From Klenkia sp. (lineage in GTDB: Bacteria; Actinomycetota; Actinomycetes; Mycobacteriales; Geodermatophilaceae), in contig JAOPVM010000472.1 in NCBI GenBank assembly GCA_025966215.1, forward strand, positions 1 through 12,279: DNA of 12,279 nucleotides. The letters run 5' to 3'. Below are positions 1-6,713 of this stretch, one piece after another. Every line of letters starts with the position of its first letter. Positions within the stretch are counted from its first letter, which is position 1. Made by a program: the position numbers and the translations under genes. The notes under the pieces are model-generated. The model was not told where the DNA came from, did not search any database, and was given only the letters and a program-made list of their open reading frames with translations.

Positions 1-678
1 GAGGTCGCCCGCACCGTCCGGCCGCTGCTGGGCGCCACCCTGCAGCAGGTGTTCGGCATGGCCGAGGGCCTGCTCAGCTACACCCGCCTGGACGACCCCG
101 AGGACGTCCTGTGCACCACGCAGGGCCGCCCGATGAGCGAGGGCGACGAGGTCCGCGTCGTGGACGAACTCGACCACGACGTCCCCGACGGCACCCCGGG
201 TGTCCTGCTCACCCGCGGCCCGTACACCCCACGCGGGTACTACCGGGCCGCCGAGCAGAACGCCCGGGCCTTCACCGCGGACGGCTGGTACCGCAGTGGG
301 GACGTCGTCCGGCGGCGCCCCGACGGCAACCTCGTCGTCGAGGGCCGCGACAAGGACATGATCAACCGTGGCGGGGAGAAGATCAGCGCCGAGGAGGTCG
401 AGAACCTCGTCTACCTGCTCCCCCAGGTCGCCCAGGTCGCCGCGGTGGCCATGCCCGACCCCGACCTCGGCGAGCGCGTCTGCGTCTACGCCGTCCTCCG
501 GCCCGGGACCACCCTGACCCTGGAGCAGGTCCGCGAGGCGATGTCCGGCGCCGGCGTGGCGACCTACAAGTGGCCCGAGCGCCTCGAGGTCGTCGACGAA
601 CTGCACACCACCACGGTCGGCAAGATCGACAAGAAGGCCCTGCGCGCCGATGTCGCCGAACGCCTCACCTCGGTCTGA
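1..678 (+). CDS. Aryl-acid AMP ligase (salicylate/2,3-dihydroxybenzoate type), C-terminal part
   Basis: The gene enters from the left edge, and 225 codons read open from base 1 to TGA at 676-678. It is the C-terminal part of an ANL-superfamily adenylating enzyme, which activates an aryl carboxylate with ATP. Visible motifs, numbered from the first codon: QVFGMAEGL at 16-24 (A5 region, as in EntE/DhbE), YRSGD at 97-101 (A7), GRDKDMINRGGEKISAEEVE at 115-133 (A8 hinge) and TTVGKIDKKALR at 204-215 with the expected catalytic Lys at 208 (A10). The FGMAEGL..YTRLDDP string is typical of salicylate- and 2,3-dihydroxybenzoate-AMP ligases. A gentisate dioxygenase follows after a 47-nt gap, so a catabolic salicylyl-AMP ligase (SdgA-like, as in the CoA route of salicylate breakdown) is more likely than a siderophore enzyme. 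The substrate is inferred from context. Confidence 0.85.
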   Translation, partial: EVARTVRPLLGATLQQVFGMAEGLLSYTRLDDPEDVLCTTQGRPMSEGDEVRVVDELDHDVPDGTPGVLLTRGPYTPRGYYRAAEQNARAFTADGWYRSGDVVRRRPDGNLVVEGRDKDMINRGGEKISAEEVENLVYLLPQVAQVAAVAMPDPDLGERVCVYAVLRPGTTLTLEQVREAMSGAGVATYKWPERLEVVDELHTTTVGKIDKKALRADVAERLTSV

Positions 679-725
679 CCGCCAGCTCTCCCCCCGATCC
701 ACCGACGACGATGGAGGCACCTGCG

Positions 726-1826
726 ATGACCGCAGTGGAGAACCGCACCACCGACCGCGACTTCGACGGCCCCGAGCACCAGGCCGACCTGGCCGAGCTG
801 TACCGGGACTTCGACGCCGCCGGCATGACACCGCTGTGGACCTGCCGCGGGGACCTGCAGCCCTTCCACCCGCAGCCCAGGGCCGTGCCGCACCTGTGGC
901 GCTGGTCGACGCTGTACCCGCTGGCGGCCCGCTCGGGCGAGCTCGTGCCGGTCGGCCGCGGCGGGGAGCGCCGGGCGATCAGCCTGGGCAACCCGGGGCT
1001 GCCCGGCGACCCGTACACCACCCCCACGCTGTGGGCTGCGATCCAGTACCTGAACCCGCACGAGGACGCCCCCGAGCACCGGCACTCCCAGACCGCCTTC
1101 CGGTTCGTGCTGGAGGGCGAAGGGGTGTGGACCGTCGTGGACGACGACCCGGTCGCCATGCGGCGCGGTGACCTGCTGCTCACCCCGGGCTGGCACTTCC
1201 ACGGCCACCAGAACCTCTCGGACTCCCCGATGGCGTGGCTGGACGGCCTGGACATCCCGCTGGTGGCCCAGACCGACCAGGGGTTCTTCGAGTTCGGCCG
1301 GGAGCAGGTCACCGCACCCGGGGCACCGGAGCGGTCGAACTCCGAGCGGCTCTGGGGCGGCCCCGGGCTCACCCCGGTCGCCGCGCTCGGCGCCCGGCCG
1401 CAGTCCCCGCTGATGGCCTACCGCTGGGTGCAGACCGACGCCGCGCTCACCGCCCAGCTGGAGCTGGCCGACGAGGGGGTGGCCGGGACCCTGGTCGAGC
1501 CGGGGCACGCTGCGGTCCGCTTCACCAACCCGACCACCGGCGGCGACGCGCTGACCACGATGCGCACCGAGATGCACCGGCTGGCCGACGGCACGCACAC
1601 CGCGCGCACCCGGACGACGGCCAGCTCGGTGTGGCAGGTGTTCGACGGCGGCGGCACCGTCACGATGGACGGCCAGGCGCGCACCCTGGAGCACGGGGAC
1701 GTGTTCGCCGTGCCGGCCTGGACGGAGTTCTCGCTGCAGGCCGCGGGCCGGCTGGACCTCTTCACCTTCTCCGACGCCCCGGTCTTCGAGAAGCTGTCCC
1801 TGCTGCGCACCGAGGTCTCCGCGTGA
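726..1826 (+). CDS. Gentisate 1,2-dioxygenase (bicupin, Fe(II))
   Basis: This 366-residue protein has the usual length for gentisate 1,2-dioxygenase, which opens the ring of gentisate to maleylpyruvate with O2 and Fe(II) in the cytoplasm. The first cupin shows PEHRHSQ (H118, H120) and WHFHGHQN, where H159 aligns with the third iron ligand (family pattern HxH...H). The motif FRFVLEGEGVWTVVDDD between them is characteristic. The second cupin (about 300-355: VWQVFDGGGTV, HGDVFAVPAWTEF, DLFTFSDAPVFEKL) lacks a metal triad, which is normal for the family. The ATG at 726 is chosen because GGAGG at 713-717 lies 8 nt upstream; an in-frame ATG at 711 would overlap that site. The stop overlaps the next gene (GTGA), so the two are translationally coupled. 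Confidence 0.9.
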   Translation: MTAVENRTTDRDFDGPEHQADLAELYRDFDAAGMTPLWTCRGDLQPFHPQPRAVPHLWRWSTLYPLAARSGELVPVGRGGERRAISLGNPGLPGDPYTTPTLWAAIQYLNPHEDAPEHRHSQTAFRFVLEGEGVWTVVDDDPVAMRRGDLLLTPGWHFHGHQNLSDSPMAWLDGLDIPLVAQTDQGFFEFGREQVTAPGAPERSNSERLWGGPGLTPVAALGARPQSPLMAYRWVQTDAALTAQLELADEGVAGTLVEPGHAAVRFTNPTTGGDALTTMRTEMHRLADGTHTARTRTTASSVWQVFDGGGTVTMDGQARTLEHGDVFAVPAWTEFSLQAAGRLDLFTFSDAPVFEKLSLLRTEVSA

Positions 1827-2644
1827 GGCTCGCGACCATCCGCACCCCCGGCGGCACCCGTTGCGTCCGGGTCGACGGCGACACCGCGGTCGAGACCGGC
1901 CACCCCGACGTCGGCGCGCTGCTGGCCGACCCGGCCTGGCGGTCCGTCGCCGAGGCCGCGGACGGTCCTCGCCACCCCGCCGCGGACCTCGACCACGCCC
2001 CCGTCGTGCCCCGACCCGGCAAGATCATCTGCGTCGGGGTGAACTACCGGGCGCACGTGGCCGAGATGGGCCGGGACGTCCCCGAGCACCCCACCCTGTT
2101 CGCCAAGTACGCCGAGGCGCTCATCGGCGCACGCGACGACATCGTGCTGCCGGCGGCGTCCGAGGCGGTCGACTGGGAGGCCGAGCTGGCCGTGGTCATC
2201 GGGGCCCGGGTGCGGCACGCCGACGCCGCGACCGCCGAGGCCGCCATCGCCGGGTTCAGCGTGCTCAACGACGTCACCGCCCGGGACTGGCAGTACCGGA
2301 CGCTCCAGTGGCTGCAGGGCAAGACGTTCGAGGCCACGACCCCCTTCGGACCGGAGCTGGTCACCGCCGACGAGGCCGGCACCGGCCTGGCGTTGAGCTG
2401 TGCGGTGGACGGCGAGCCGGTCCAGTCGGCCACCACCGACGACCTGGTCTTCGGTGCGGTCGAGACCATCGCCTACGTCTCGACGATCCTCACCCTGCAG
2501 CCCGGTGACGTCATCGCGCTCGGAACGCCCGGTGGGGTCGGCCACGCCCGGCAGCCCCCGCGGTACCTGACCGACGGCAGCGTCCTCACCACGTCCATCG
2601 CCGGGCTCGGGGAGTGCCGCAACACCTGCGTCGCCGAGACGTGA
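1823..2644 (+). CDS. Fumarylacetoacetate hydrolase family protein, probable fumarylpyruvate (or maleylpyruvate) hydrolase
   Basis: The gene starts at a GTG that overlaps the dioxygenase stop by 4 nt (GTGA) and encodes 273 residues. It belongs to the FAH superfamily: KIICVGVNYRAHVAEMG near residue 70, DWEAELAVVIG with the metal ligands E119 and E121, LNDVTARDWQ with the third acidic ligand D150, QGKTFE near 170, and a C-terminal GTPGGVG followed by an R.PP..L..G pattern. In the gentisate pathway such enzymes hydrolyse the acylpyruvate from ring cleavage to pyruvate plus fumarate or maleate. No maleylpyruvate isomerase is visible in this window, so whether it acts on fumarylpyruvate after isomerisation or directly on maleylpyruvate cannot be told. 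Tight coupling to the dioxygenase supports the pathway assignment. Confidence 0.87.
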   Translation: MRLATIRTPGGTRCVRVDGDTAVETGHPDVGALLADPAWRSVAEAADGPRHPAADLDHAPVVPRPGKIICVGVNYRAHVAEMGRDVPEHPTLFAKYAEALIGARDDIVLPAASEAVDWEAELAVVIGARVRHADAATAEAAIAGFSVLNDVTARDWQYRTLQWLQGKTFEATTPFGPELVTADEAGTGLALSCAVDGEPVQSATTDDLVFGAVETIAYVSTILTLQPGDVIALGTPGGVGHARQPPRYLTDGSVLTTSIAGLGECRNTCVAET

Positions 2645-2659
2645 CCCGGTCGGTCCGGG
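2645..2659 (+). terminator. Short hairpin right after the gentisate operon
   Basis: The five bases after the FAH stop codon (CCCGG, 2645-2649) are the exact complement of CCGGG at 2655-2659, leaving a 5-nt loop. There is no T tract. It is a weak candidate for operon termination. Confidence 0.3.
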
Positions 2660-2901
2660 ACTGCGGCATTCTCTGTGCCACGACTGGACGGGGACAGCTG
2701 ATCACGACCCTCCCGCGGACTTCCGGCGGCTGAGAGTCACCGCCCCAGGCGTGGACCGCTGCCCACCGTGTGCCCCCGGCGCGATGCGCCGCCCTCGCCG
2801 AGACCACCTCCGACAGCGGGATGGGCGGCTGGGCGCCGCTGCTGCGCCACGACGATCATCGGTGGAGTGATCGGCCCGCTGGAGCGGCCCACCTCGGCGG
2901 C
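2660..2901. other. Gene-free stretch between convergent genes
   Basis: About 300 nt separate the FAH stop (2644) from the stop of the convergent lipoprotein gene (2947). No reading frame here has a recognisable protein motif, a ribosome site or a typical start. The only structures noticed are the weak hairpin at 2645-2659 and the strong hairpin at 2902-2917. It reads as non-coding or decayed sequence. Confidence 0.5.
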
Positions 2902-2917
2902 CTGCGCCGAAGCGCAG
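2902..2917 (-). terminator. UUCG-tetraloop hairpin downstream of the lipoprotein gene
   Basis: On the - strand the sequence reads CTGCGC-TTCG-GCGCAG, a perfect 6-bp stem closed by a C(UUCG)G tetraloop, an exceptionally stable RNA hairpin. It lies 30 nt beyond the stop of the - strand lipoprotein. There is no U tract, as is common for actinomycete terminators. It could also act on read-through from the convergent operon. Confidence 0.55.
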
Positions 2918-2946
2918 TAGTTGATCGCGATCGGGCTCTGCGTCGG

Positions 2947-3477
2947 TCAACCGTCGCTGCTGGTGTCGGGGTCGACGTCATCGAAGTCGGTGTCACTCGA
3001 GGGCTGGGCCGGGCTGGCTGCGACCACGGCCTCCACCGTCACCTGGTCGCCGTCAGCGAACACGAACGTCACCGGTACGGACTGGGATGACCCGCGCGCC
3101 TGGACCAGGTCGACCAACGTCAGGTCCGGGCCGCCCTCGGCGCCCACGTAGACGTTGTCGTTGGCCGGCGCGGTGATCGGCAGGTCGCCCTGCACGGAGG
3201 CGGCACCGTCGCTGCGGACCTGGACCAACTCGGCCGCTGAATCCCCGGTGTTGGTGATGGCCAGGTACAGGCTCGCGTCGTCACCGGCCTGATAGCCGCC
3301 CGGGACGAACTCCAGCTCGACGTCCTGCACCGTGATGTCGGCGTCCACGACCTCGTCGACGCCCGCGTTGCCCCCGACGACTTCACCATCGGGGCGCACC
3401 TCAGCCTCGTCAGAGCAGGCGGCGAGCACGATCAGCCCGGTGGCAGCGAGGAACGGGACGAACAGCGGGCGGCGCAT
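2947..3477 (-). CDS. LpqE/PCu(A)C-like lipoprotein without metal ligands
   Basis: The product is a 176-residue exported lipoprotein. It starts MRRPLFVPFL and has a hydrophobic signal ending in a lipobox VLAAC with the lipidated Cys at 21. A frame open further upstream is ignored because an AGGAG lies 7 nt before this ATG. The mature part has the beta-sandwich pattern of the PCu(A)C/DUF461 family as in mycobacterial LpqE: ITVQDVELEF near 50, LYLAITNTGD near 75, LVQVRSDGAA, then VPVTFVFADGDQVTVEAVV. PCu(A)C copper chaperones bind Cu(I) with His and Met, but the mature part here contains no His and no Met, so classical copper binding is ruled out by sequence. The tail (SSDTDFDDVDPDTSSDG) is acidic. 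The role is unknown; the envelope location is well supported. Confidence 0.75.
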   Translation of the reverse strand: MRRPLFVPFLAATGLIVLAACSDEAEVRPDGEVVGGNAGVDEVVDADITVQDVELEFVPGGYQAGDDASLYLAITNTGDSAAELVQVRSDGAASVQGDLPITAPANDNVYVGAEGGPDLTLVDLVQARGSSQSVPVTFVFADGDQVTVEAVVAASPAQPSSDTDFDDVDPDTSSDG

Positions 3478-3662
3478 GCGGGGCTCCTGGGTCTGGGGGC
3501 GGCTGGACCCCGGGATACCCGGCAACCGCCGACAGAACCGCCTGGTCCCCAACTGACCGGTGACCGTTCCCCCGGCCCCTCCGGCAGAGCTCTGGGGCTG
3601 GAGCGCACGAGGTCCGGCCGGAGTGGGGCGCGGAAGCCCGCGCCGAGCCGCCGGACGGGTCG

Positions 3663-3911
3663 GGGGTGCTCGTCCGACCACGGCCCGCAGCAGGCAGACC
3701 TGCAGGTCAAGCCCGTGCCGTCCAGGAGAGCACCGCTGGACGCCGGCGCCGACCGGCGGGCGTCAGCGGGCATGAGCTGCCCTACCGGGGTGGCACCGGA
3801 GGAGTCGAGGTCCCCGCCGCCCTCTCCCGCGGTGCTGGCGTCGCCGCCGTCGGTACTGCCGGCGCCGACCGTGGCGAGCACTCCGGCGGCCAGGACGCTG
3901 CGCCGGGTGAC
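3663..3911 (-). pseudogene. Decayed TlpA/ResA-like thioredoxin-fold lipoprotein (remnant)
   Basis: Read on the - strand from 3911, one frame gives a signal-like start (VTRRSVLAAGVLATVGAGS), a low-complexity linker, then VGQLMPADARRSAP and GALLDGTGL, which resemble the region before the thioredoxin fold in actinobacterial TlpA-type redoxins. It then jumps to CCGPWSDEHP (about 3692-3663), which looks like a mutated WCGPC active site with the intervening ~10-14 residues lost. The start codon position is GTC rather than GTG, the expected lipobox Cys is Ser (AGT), and the second active-site Cys is Trp (TGG). A TGA lies just upstream in frame. These lesions suggest a non-functional relic of a third member of the neighbouring thiol-redox set. 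It could instead be chance coding-like sequence; no similarity search was possible. Confidence 0.45.
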
Positions 3912-3960
3912 CGCGGCCGGCCCGGGTCAGCGGTCGCGGCGGGCCAGCGGTGCGGGTTGT

Positions 3961-4623
3961 TCAACCAAGGAGGGTGCTCCAGTACGTCCAGAACCGGGCG
4001 GTGATGAGGGCGGCGATCAGCAGCAGCCATGCGGTGACCACCACGGACTGCCGTCGGGCGAGCACATCGACGGCCGCCGCGGCCGGCGCGGGCAGCCGGT
4101 GGGCGACCGCGGTGAGGTTGCGGGCGGTGACAGCGGTGAACACGGCGATGACGACGACCCACACGGCCATGCAGTACGGGCACAGGGCCCCGATGCGGTA
4201 GAGGCTGGCCTCGATCAGCCAGTGCACGAGGAGAACCCCTGCGCTCACCCCGGCCTGCACGCCGGCCCAGAACCACGTCGGCAGCCGGGCACCGCCGGCC
4301 AGCACGGCGCCGGCGACCAGGACGGCGGTGAAGCCGATCAGCCCCAGCAGCGGGTTGGGGAACCCGAACGCCTCCGCTTGCGGGCTGTCCATGACCGACC
4401 CGCAGGACAGCACCGGGTTGATGCTGCAGGTGGGCACGTAGCCGGCGTCGGTGAGCAGCCGGTACTTCTCCACCGCCAGCACGAACGCAGCAACGAGCCC
4501 CACCCCGCCGCCGACCAGCAACCCCACGCCCAACCGGCGATCCAACCCGCCCGGCACCCCGCCGGCATCGTGCCGGGCGCTGCGGGAACCGGCGCCGCGG
4601 GAGTGGGCGTGGACCGACGTCAC
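3961..4623 (-). CDS. VKOR-family membrane protein (disulfide-generating quinone reductase)
   Basis: This 220-residue integral membrane protein has the vitamin K epoxide reductase fold, which in bacteria replaces DsbB by passing electrons from a DsbA-like oxidase to quinone. All four redox cysteines are present: the loop pair C66 and C74 (PTCSINPVLSCGSVMDS) and the quinone-side pair C148-P-Y-C151 (GALCPYCMAVW). Hydrophobic segments lie at about 32-50, 93-112, 118-140, 150-166 and 193-211, matching the family. The start is a GTG that overlaps the TGA of the upstream DsbA-like gene by 4 nt, so the pair is translationally coupled and very likely forms one oxidative-folding unit. Confidence 0.88.
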   Translation of the reverse strand: MTSVHAHSRGAGSRSARHDAGGVPGGLDRRLGVGLLVGGGVGLVAAFVLAVEKYRLLTDAGYVPTCSINPVLSCGSVMDSPQAEAFGFPNPLLGLIGFTAVLVAGAVLAGGARLPTWFWAGVQAGVSAGVLLVHWLIEASLYRIGALCPYCMAVWVVVIAVFTAVTARNLTAVAHRLPAPAAAAVDVLARRQSVVVTAWLLLIAALITARFWTYWSTLLG

Positions 4624-5267
4624 GGCTGCTCCTGGACGGCGGCGTCGACGGCGGCGATGAGCTCCGCTGCCGACCCGACGGTGAGCTGCTCACCGTTCAG
4701 GAAGAACGTCGGGGTGCCCTGCACACCCAGGGCCAGGCCGTCGTCCCGGTCGGCCAGCACCCGCTCCAGGGTGGCGGGATCGGCCACAGCCTCGTCGTAG
4801 GCGTCCATGTCCAGACCCAGATCGACGGCGAACGCCCGGAACAGGTCGGCCTGCGGGGTCTGCTGCTCACCCCACTGGGTCTGCGTGGCGTACATCTGCT
4901 GGTACATCGCCTCGAACTGGCCCTGCATCGCAGCGGCCTCCACCGCGACGGCGGCGTTGCGGGCATTGGCGTGCCCGTCGACGGGGAAGTAGCGGGCGAT
5001 GAAGGTGACCTGCCCGGCGTAGTCCTCCCGCAGCTGCTCCACCACCGGGTAGGCGGCCAGGCAGGACTCGCACTCGAAGTCCAGGAACTCCACCAACGTC
5101 ACCTCGCCGTCCCCGGCCGGCCCGAGCCGGTGGCTGTCGGACCGGACGACGGCATCCGAGCCACCCGCGGCGGTCTCGCTCCGGTCTGAGGTCAGCCACA
5201 CCACCCCGCCCACGACGAGAGCGAAAGCCGCGACCAGCGCGGCAGACACCGCCAGGTTGGACCGCAT
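4620..5267 (-). CDS. Membrane-anchored DsbA-like thiol oxidase
   Basis: The product is 215 residues with an N-terminal membrane anchor (about 6-25) followed by a DsbA-type thioredoxin fold facing the cell exterior. The active site is FLDFECESC with C66 and C69, and the cis-proline loop is GVQGTP (P186). The intervening helical insert (AMYQQMYATQTQW, DLFRAFAVDLGLD) is typical of the Thioredoxin_4/DsbA group. The ATG at 5267 is preferred over an in-frame GTG at 5282 because the GAGGAG ribosome site, 7 nt before the ATG, would lie inside the longer version. It is coupled to the VKOR gene by a GTGA overlap and diverges from a metal-sensing ArsR regulator, which suggests metal-responsive control of extracytoplasmic disulfide formation (inference). 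Confidence 0.88.
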   Translation of the reverse strand: MRSNLAVSAALVAAFALVVGGVVWLTSDRSETAAGGSDAVVRSDSHRLGPAGDGEVTLVEFLDFECESCLAAYPVVEQLREDYAGQVTFIARYFPVDGHANARNAAVAVEAAAMQGQFEAMYQQMYATQTQWGEQQTPQADLFRAFAVDLGLDMDAYDEAVADPATLERVLADRDDGLALGVQGTPTFFLNGEQLTVGSAAELIAAVDAAVQEQP

Positions 5268-5344
5268 CGGGAGGCTCCTCACATCAGGGGGCGGTCACCG
5301 AGCCCGGACCTGCAGTGCATCCACGGCGCCCAGCAGCAAACGTA

Positions 5345-5358
5345 CCAACATGCGTTGG
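5345..5358. promoter_or_regulatory. Candidate ArsR/CadC operator in the divergent promoter region
   Basis: CCAAC-ATGC-GTTGG is an inverted repeat with 5-bp arms in the 146-nt gap between the dsbA-like gene and the metal-sensor gene. A TAnnnT element (TAGGTT, 5366-5371) that could be the -10 of the sensor gene lies 7 nt downstream, which would place the palindrome between -35 and -10, a usual site for an autorepressing ArsR protein. It is assigned by position and symmetry only. Confidence 0.5.
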
Positions 5359-5413
5359 GGTGTTGTAGGTTGTCTCCTGCACCGATCTCGGCGCATCGAC
5401 GTGAGGAGCCGTC

Positions 5414-5815
5414 ATGGCGGTCGACCGCTGCGAACTGCTGTGCCTGGACCTCCCGCACGCCGAGGCCGTCCGAGCCGAGCTCCCCGACGTGGAGCAGGCC
5501 GGGGGCCCCGCGCTGCGGTTCAAGGCCCTCGCCGACCCTCAGCGGCTGCGGATCGCCGCGGCGCTGCAGGCCGGCGACGAGCTGTGCGTGTGCGACCTGG
5601 CATGGATCGCCGGGGCGAGCCAGAACCTGGTGTCCCACCACGTGCGGGTGCTGCGCACCGCCGGTCTGGCTGTCTCCCGCAAGGACGGCAAGCTGGTCAT
5701 GTACCGGCTCACCGACACAGGACGGGCCCTGTTGGCGTTGGCCGGGATCGCGCCGCCGGAGGCCGTCCTGGACGCCGACCACCCCCGACTGCCGGTCCCG
5801 CCCAGCTCAGGCTGA
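5414..5815 (+). CDS. CadC-type ArsR/SmtB metal-sensing repressor
   Basis: This 133-residue winged-helix repressor is expected to leave DNA when it binds a soft metal ion. The metal box ELCVCDL carries C58 and C60, and an N-terminal RCELLC carries C6 and C10. This four-Cys pattern and spacing match the alpha3N Cd/Pb/Bi site of staphylococcal CadC (C7, C11, C58, C60) almost residue for residue. The recognition helix region is ASQNLVSHHVRVLRTAGLV-like (about 68-86), followed by the wing RKDGKLVMYRLT. The ATG at 5414 has GAGGAG at 5403-5408, 5 nt upstream. Cadmium, lead or zinc would be the expected inducers, but the ATPase normally controlled by such a sensor survives here only as a stub downstream. 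Confidence 0.87.
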   Translation: MAVDRCELLCLDLPHAEAVRAELPDVEQAGGPALRFKALADPQRLRIAAALQAGDELCVCDLAWIAGASQNLVSHHVRVLRTAGLAVSRKDGKLVMYRLTDTGRALLALAGIAPPEAVLDADHPRLPVPPSSG

Positions 5816-5911
5816 GGCCGGGTGCGGGAGGGCAGCGCCTGCTGCGTGACGTCCGCGGGCGACGGATGTGGGTGCCTGCCACCTCGGCCCACGCCAGGAG
5901 GGCCCGGGATC

Positions 5912-6142
5912 ATGCTGCAGAGCCTGGCCCTGTCCGCGGCGATCCCGATCGTGCTGATCCCGCCGGCCGCGCTGGGGGTCGTGTCCCTGGCGGCGGTGAT
6001 CGTCACCCACGAGGTGGCCGAGGTCCTCGTGATCGCCACCGGAGTCCGCGCCGGTCGCATGTCTGCCCGGGACCGCGTCCAGACCACCTGCACCGAGGAC
6101 CACCCGCGTCGTGGGGACCGTGCGTACCCTGGTGGGGTATGA
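5912..6142 (+). pseudogene. C-terminal stub of a heavy-metal P1B-type ATPase
   Basis: From the ATG at 5912 the frame reads MLQSLALSAAIPIVLIP, then GVVSLAAVIVTHEVAEVLVI and TGVRAGR, matching the last two membrane helices and the HEVAEV...N/TG.RAGR ending of actinobacterial CadA/CtpC-like P-type ATPases. Nothing of the actuator domain, CPC helix, DKTG phosphorylation loop or ATP-binding domain is present, so over 90 percent of the gene is missing. About 20 non-family residues follow the RAGR ending before TGA at 6140-6142. An AGGAGG at 5896-5901 lies 10 nt upstream, so expression as a small two-helix membrane peptide cannot be excluded. It lies 96 nt after the CadC-type repressor, the place where the intact efflux pump would be expected. 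Confidence 0.6.
6125..6139. promoter_or_regulatory. Candidate CsoR-like operator before the DUF6153 gene
   Basis: TACCC-TGGTG-GGGTA is a 5-bp inverted repeat with GC tracts bounded by TA, resembling the TA-CCC...GGG-TA sites of actinobacterial CsoR copper repressors. It ends 22 nt before the ATG of the next gene. It was recognised by pattern only. Confidence 0.45.
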
Positions 6143-6161
6143 GCAACGGGGCGGAGGTGTG

Positions 6162-6605
6162 ATGCGCGCACGTCTGTTGTGGGCCCTGCTGCTCCTGGCC
6201 GCGGTGTTCAGCATGCACGGCCTGAGCTGCGTCGCCGCCGACTCGGAGATGACGGGCATGACGATGCCTGCGTCCACATCGGTCTCGGCTGGCGGGCCGG
6301 AGTCGGCCGCCGGGGGCATGGTGCTGGCACTCGAGCACGGTGCATCCGCGGCACAGTCCGATCCCGGGCACTCCGCCGGTGACCCCGACGGACACGGCTC
6401 CGCGGCGCACGTCCTGACGGTGTGCCTGGCCGTGCTGGCCGGCGGGGTCGGTGTGGTGCTGGCGGTCCTGGCCGCCTGGTCGGCCCGACGTCGACTGCTC
6501 ACCACCTGCACCCGGGCGACCGGCGCTGTGCGGGTCGTCGTCGACCGCGCCGTGGCCTGCGCGCCCACTCCTGAACTGAGTCGTCTCTGCGTGCTGAGGG
6601 TCTAG
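6162..6605 (+). CDS. DUF6153-like small membrane protein
   Basis: The protein has 147 residues with an N-terminal hydrophobic segment ending in MHGL (about 5-22), a His/Met-containing external stretch (MTGMTMPA at 30-37, then scattered His at 59, 70, 78, 83), a second membrane helix at about 84-106 and a basic cytoplasmic tail with four Cys. The layout and the LLLLA..FSMHGL start resemble the actinobacterial DUF6153 family, which often lies near copper genes; its biochemical role is not established. The ATG at 6162 is used because GGAGG (6153-6157) precedes it closely; a GTG directly before it would be too near. A CsoR-like site upstream and a DUF305 gene 108 nt downstream suggest a metal-handling job (inference). 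Confidence 0.65.
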   Translation: MRARLLWALLLLAAVFSMHGLSCVAADSEMTGMTMPASTSVSAGGPESAAGGMVLALEHGASAAQSDPGHSAGDPDGHGSAAHVLTVCLAVLAGGVGVVLAVLAAWSARRRLLTTCTRATGAVRVVVDRAVACAPTPELSRLCVLRV

Positions 6606-6713
6606 GCCGAACCACCTGACGCCCGTGGCCACGTGTGGCTCGGAGTCGCGTGCTCCATCGTCCACGACCCCTCGCGCCCGCCCTGCCGGGCGCGGCACCC
6701 CTCAGGAGACCCT

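Noticed and set aside
111..725. Upstream extension of the gentisate dioxygenase frame, and an ATG at 711
   Set aside because: The extension is Arg/Pro-rich antiframe sequence over the ligase gene, and the ATG at 711 overlaps the GGAGG that serves the ATG at 726.
564..2545. Long - strand open frames (564-1694 and 1418-2545) over the dioxygenase and hydrolase genes
   Set aside because: They are composition-driven shadows in high-GC DNA, with no family motifs, opposite two clearly recognised enzymes.
2660..2946. Possible small gene or transposase remnant in the gap 2660-2946
   Set aside because: No frame showed a start with ribosome site or any transposase-like motif; only hairpins could be supported.
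3715..4800. 361-codon + strand frame across the VKOR and DsbA-like genes
   Set aside because: The translation is low-complexity Gly/Arg/His/Pro sequence and lies opposite two genes with complete catalytic motifs.
5268..5282. GTG start at 5282 for the DsbA-like gene
   Set aside because: It adds five residues that contain the ribosome site used by the ATG at 5267.
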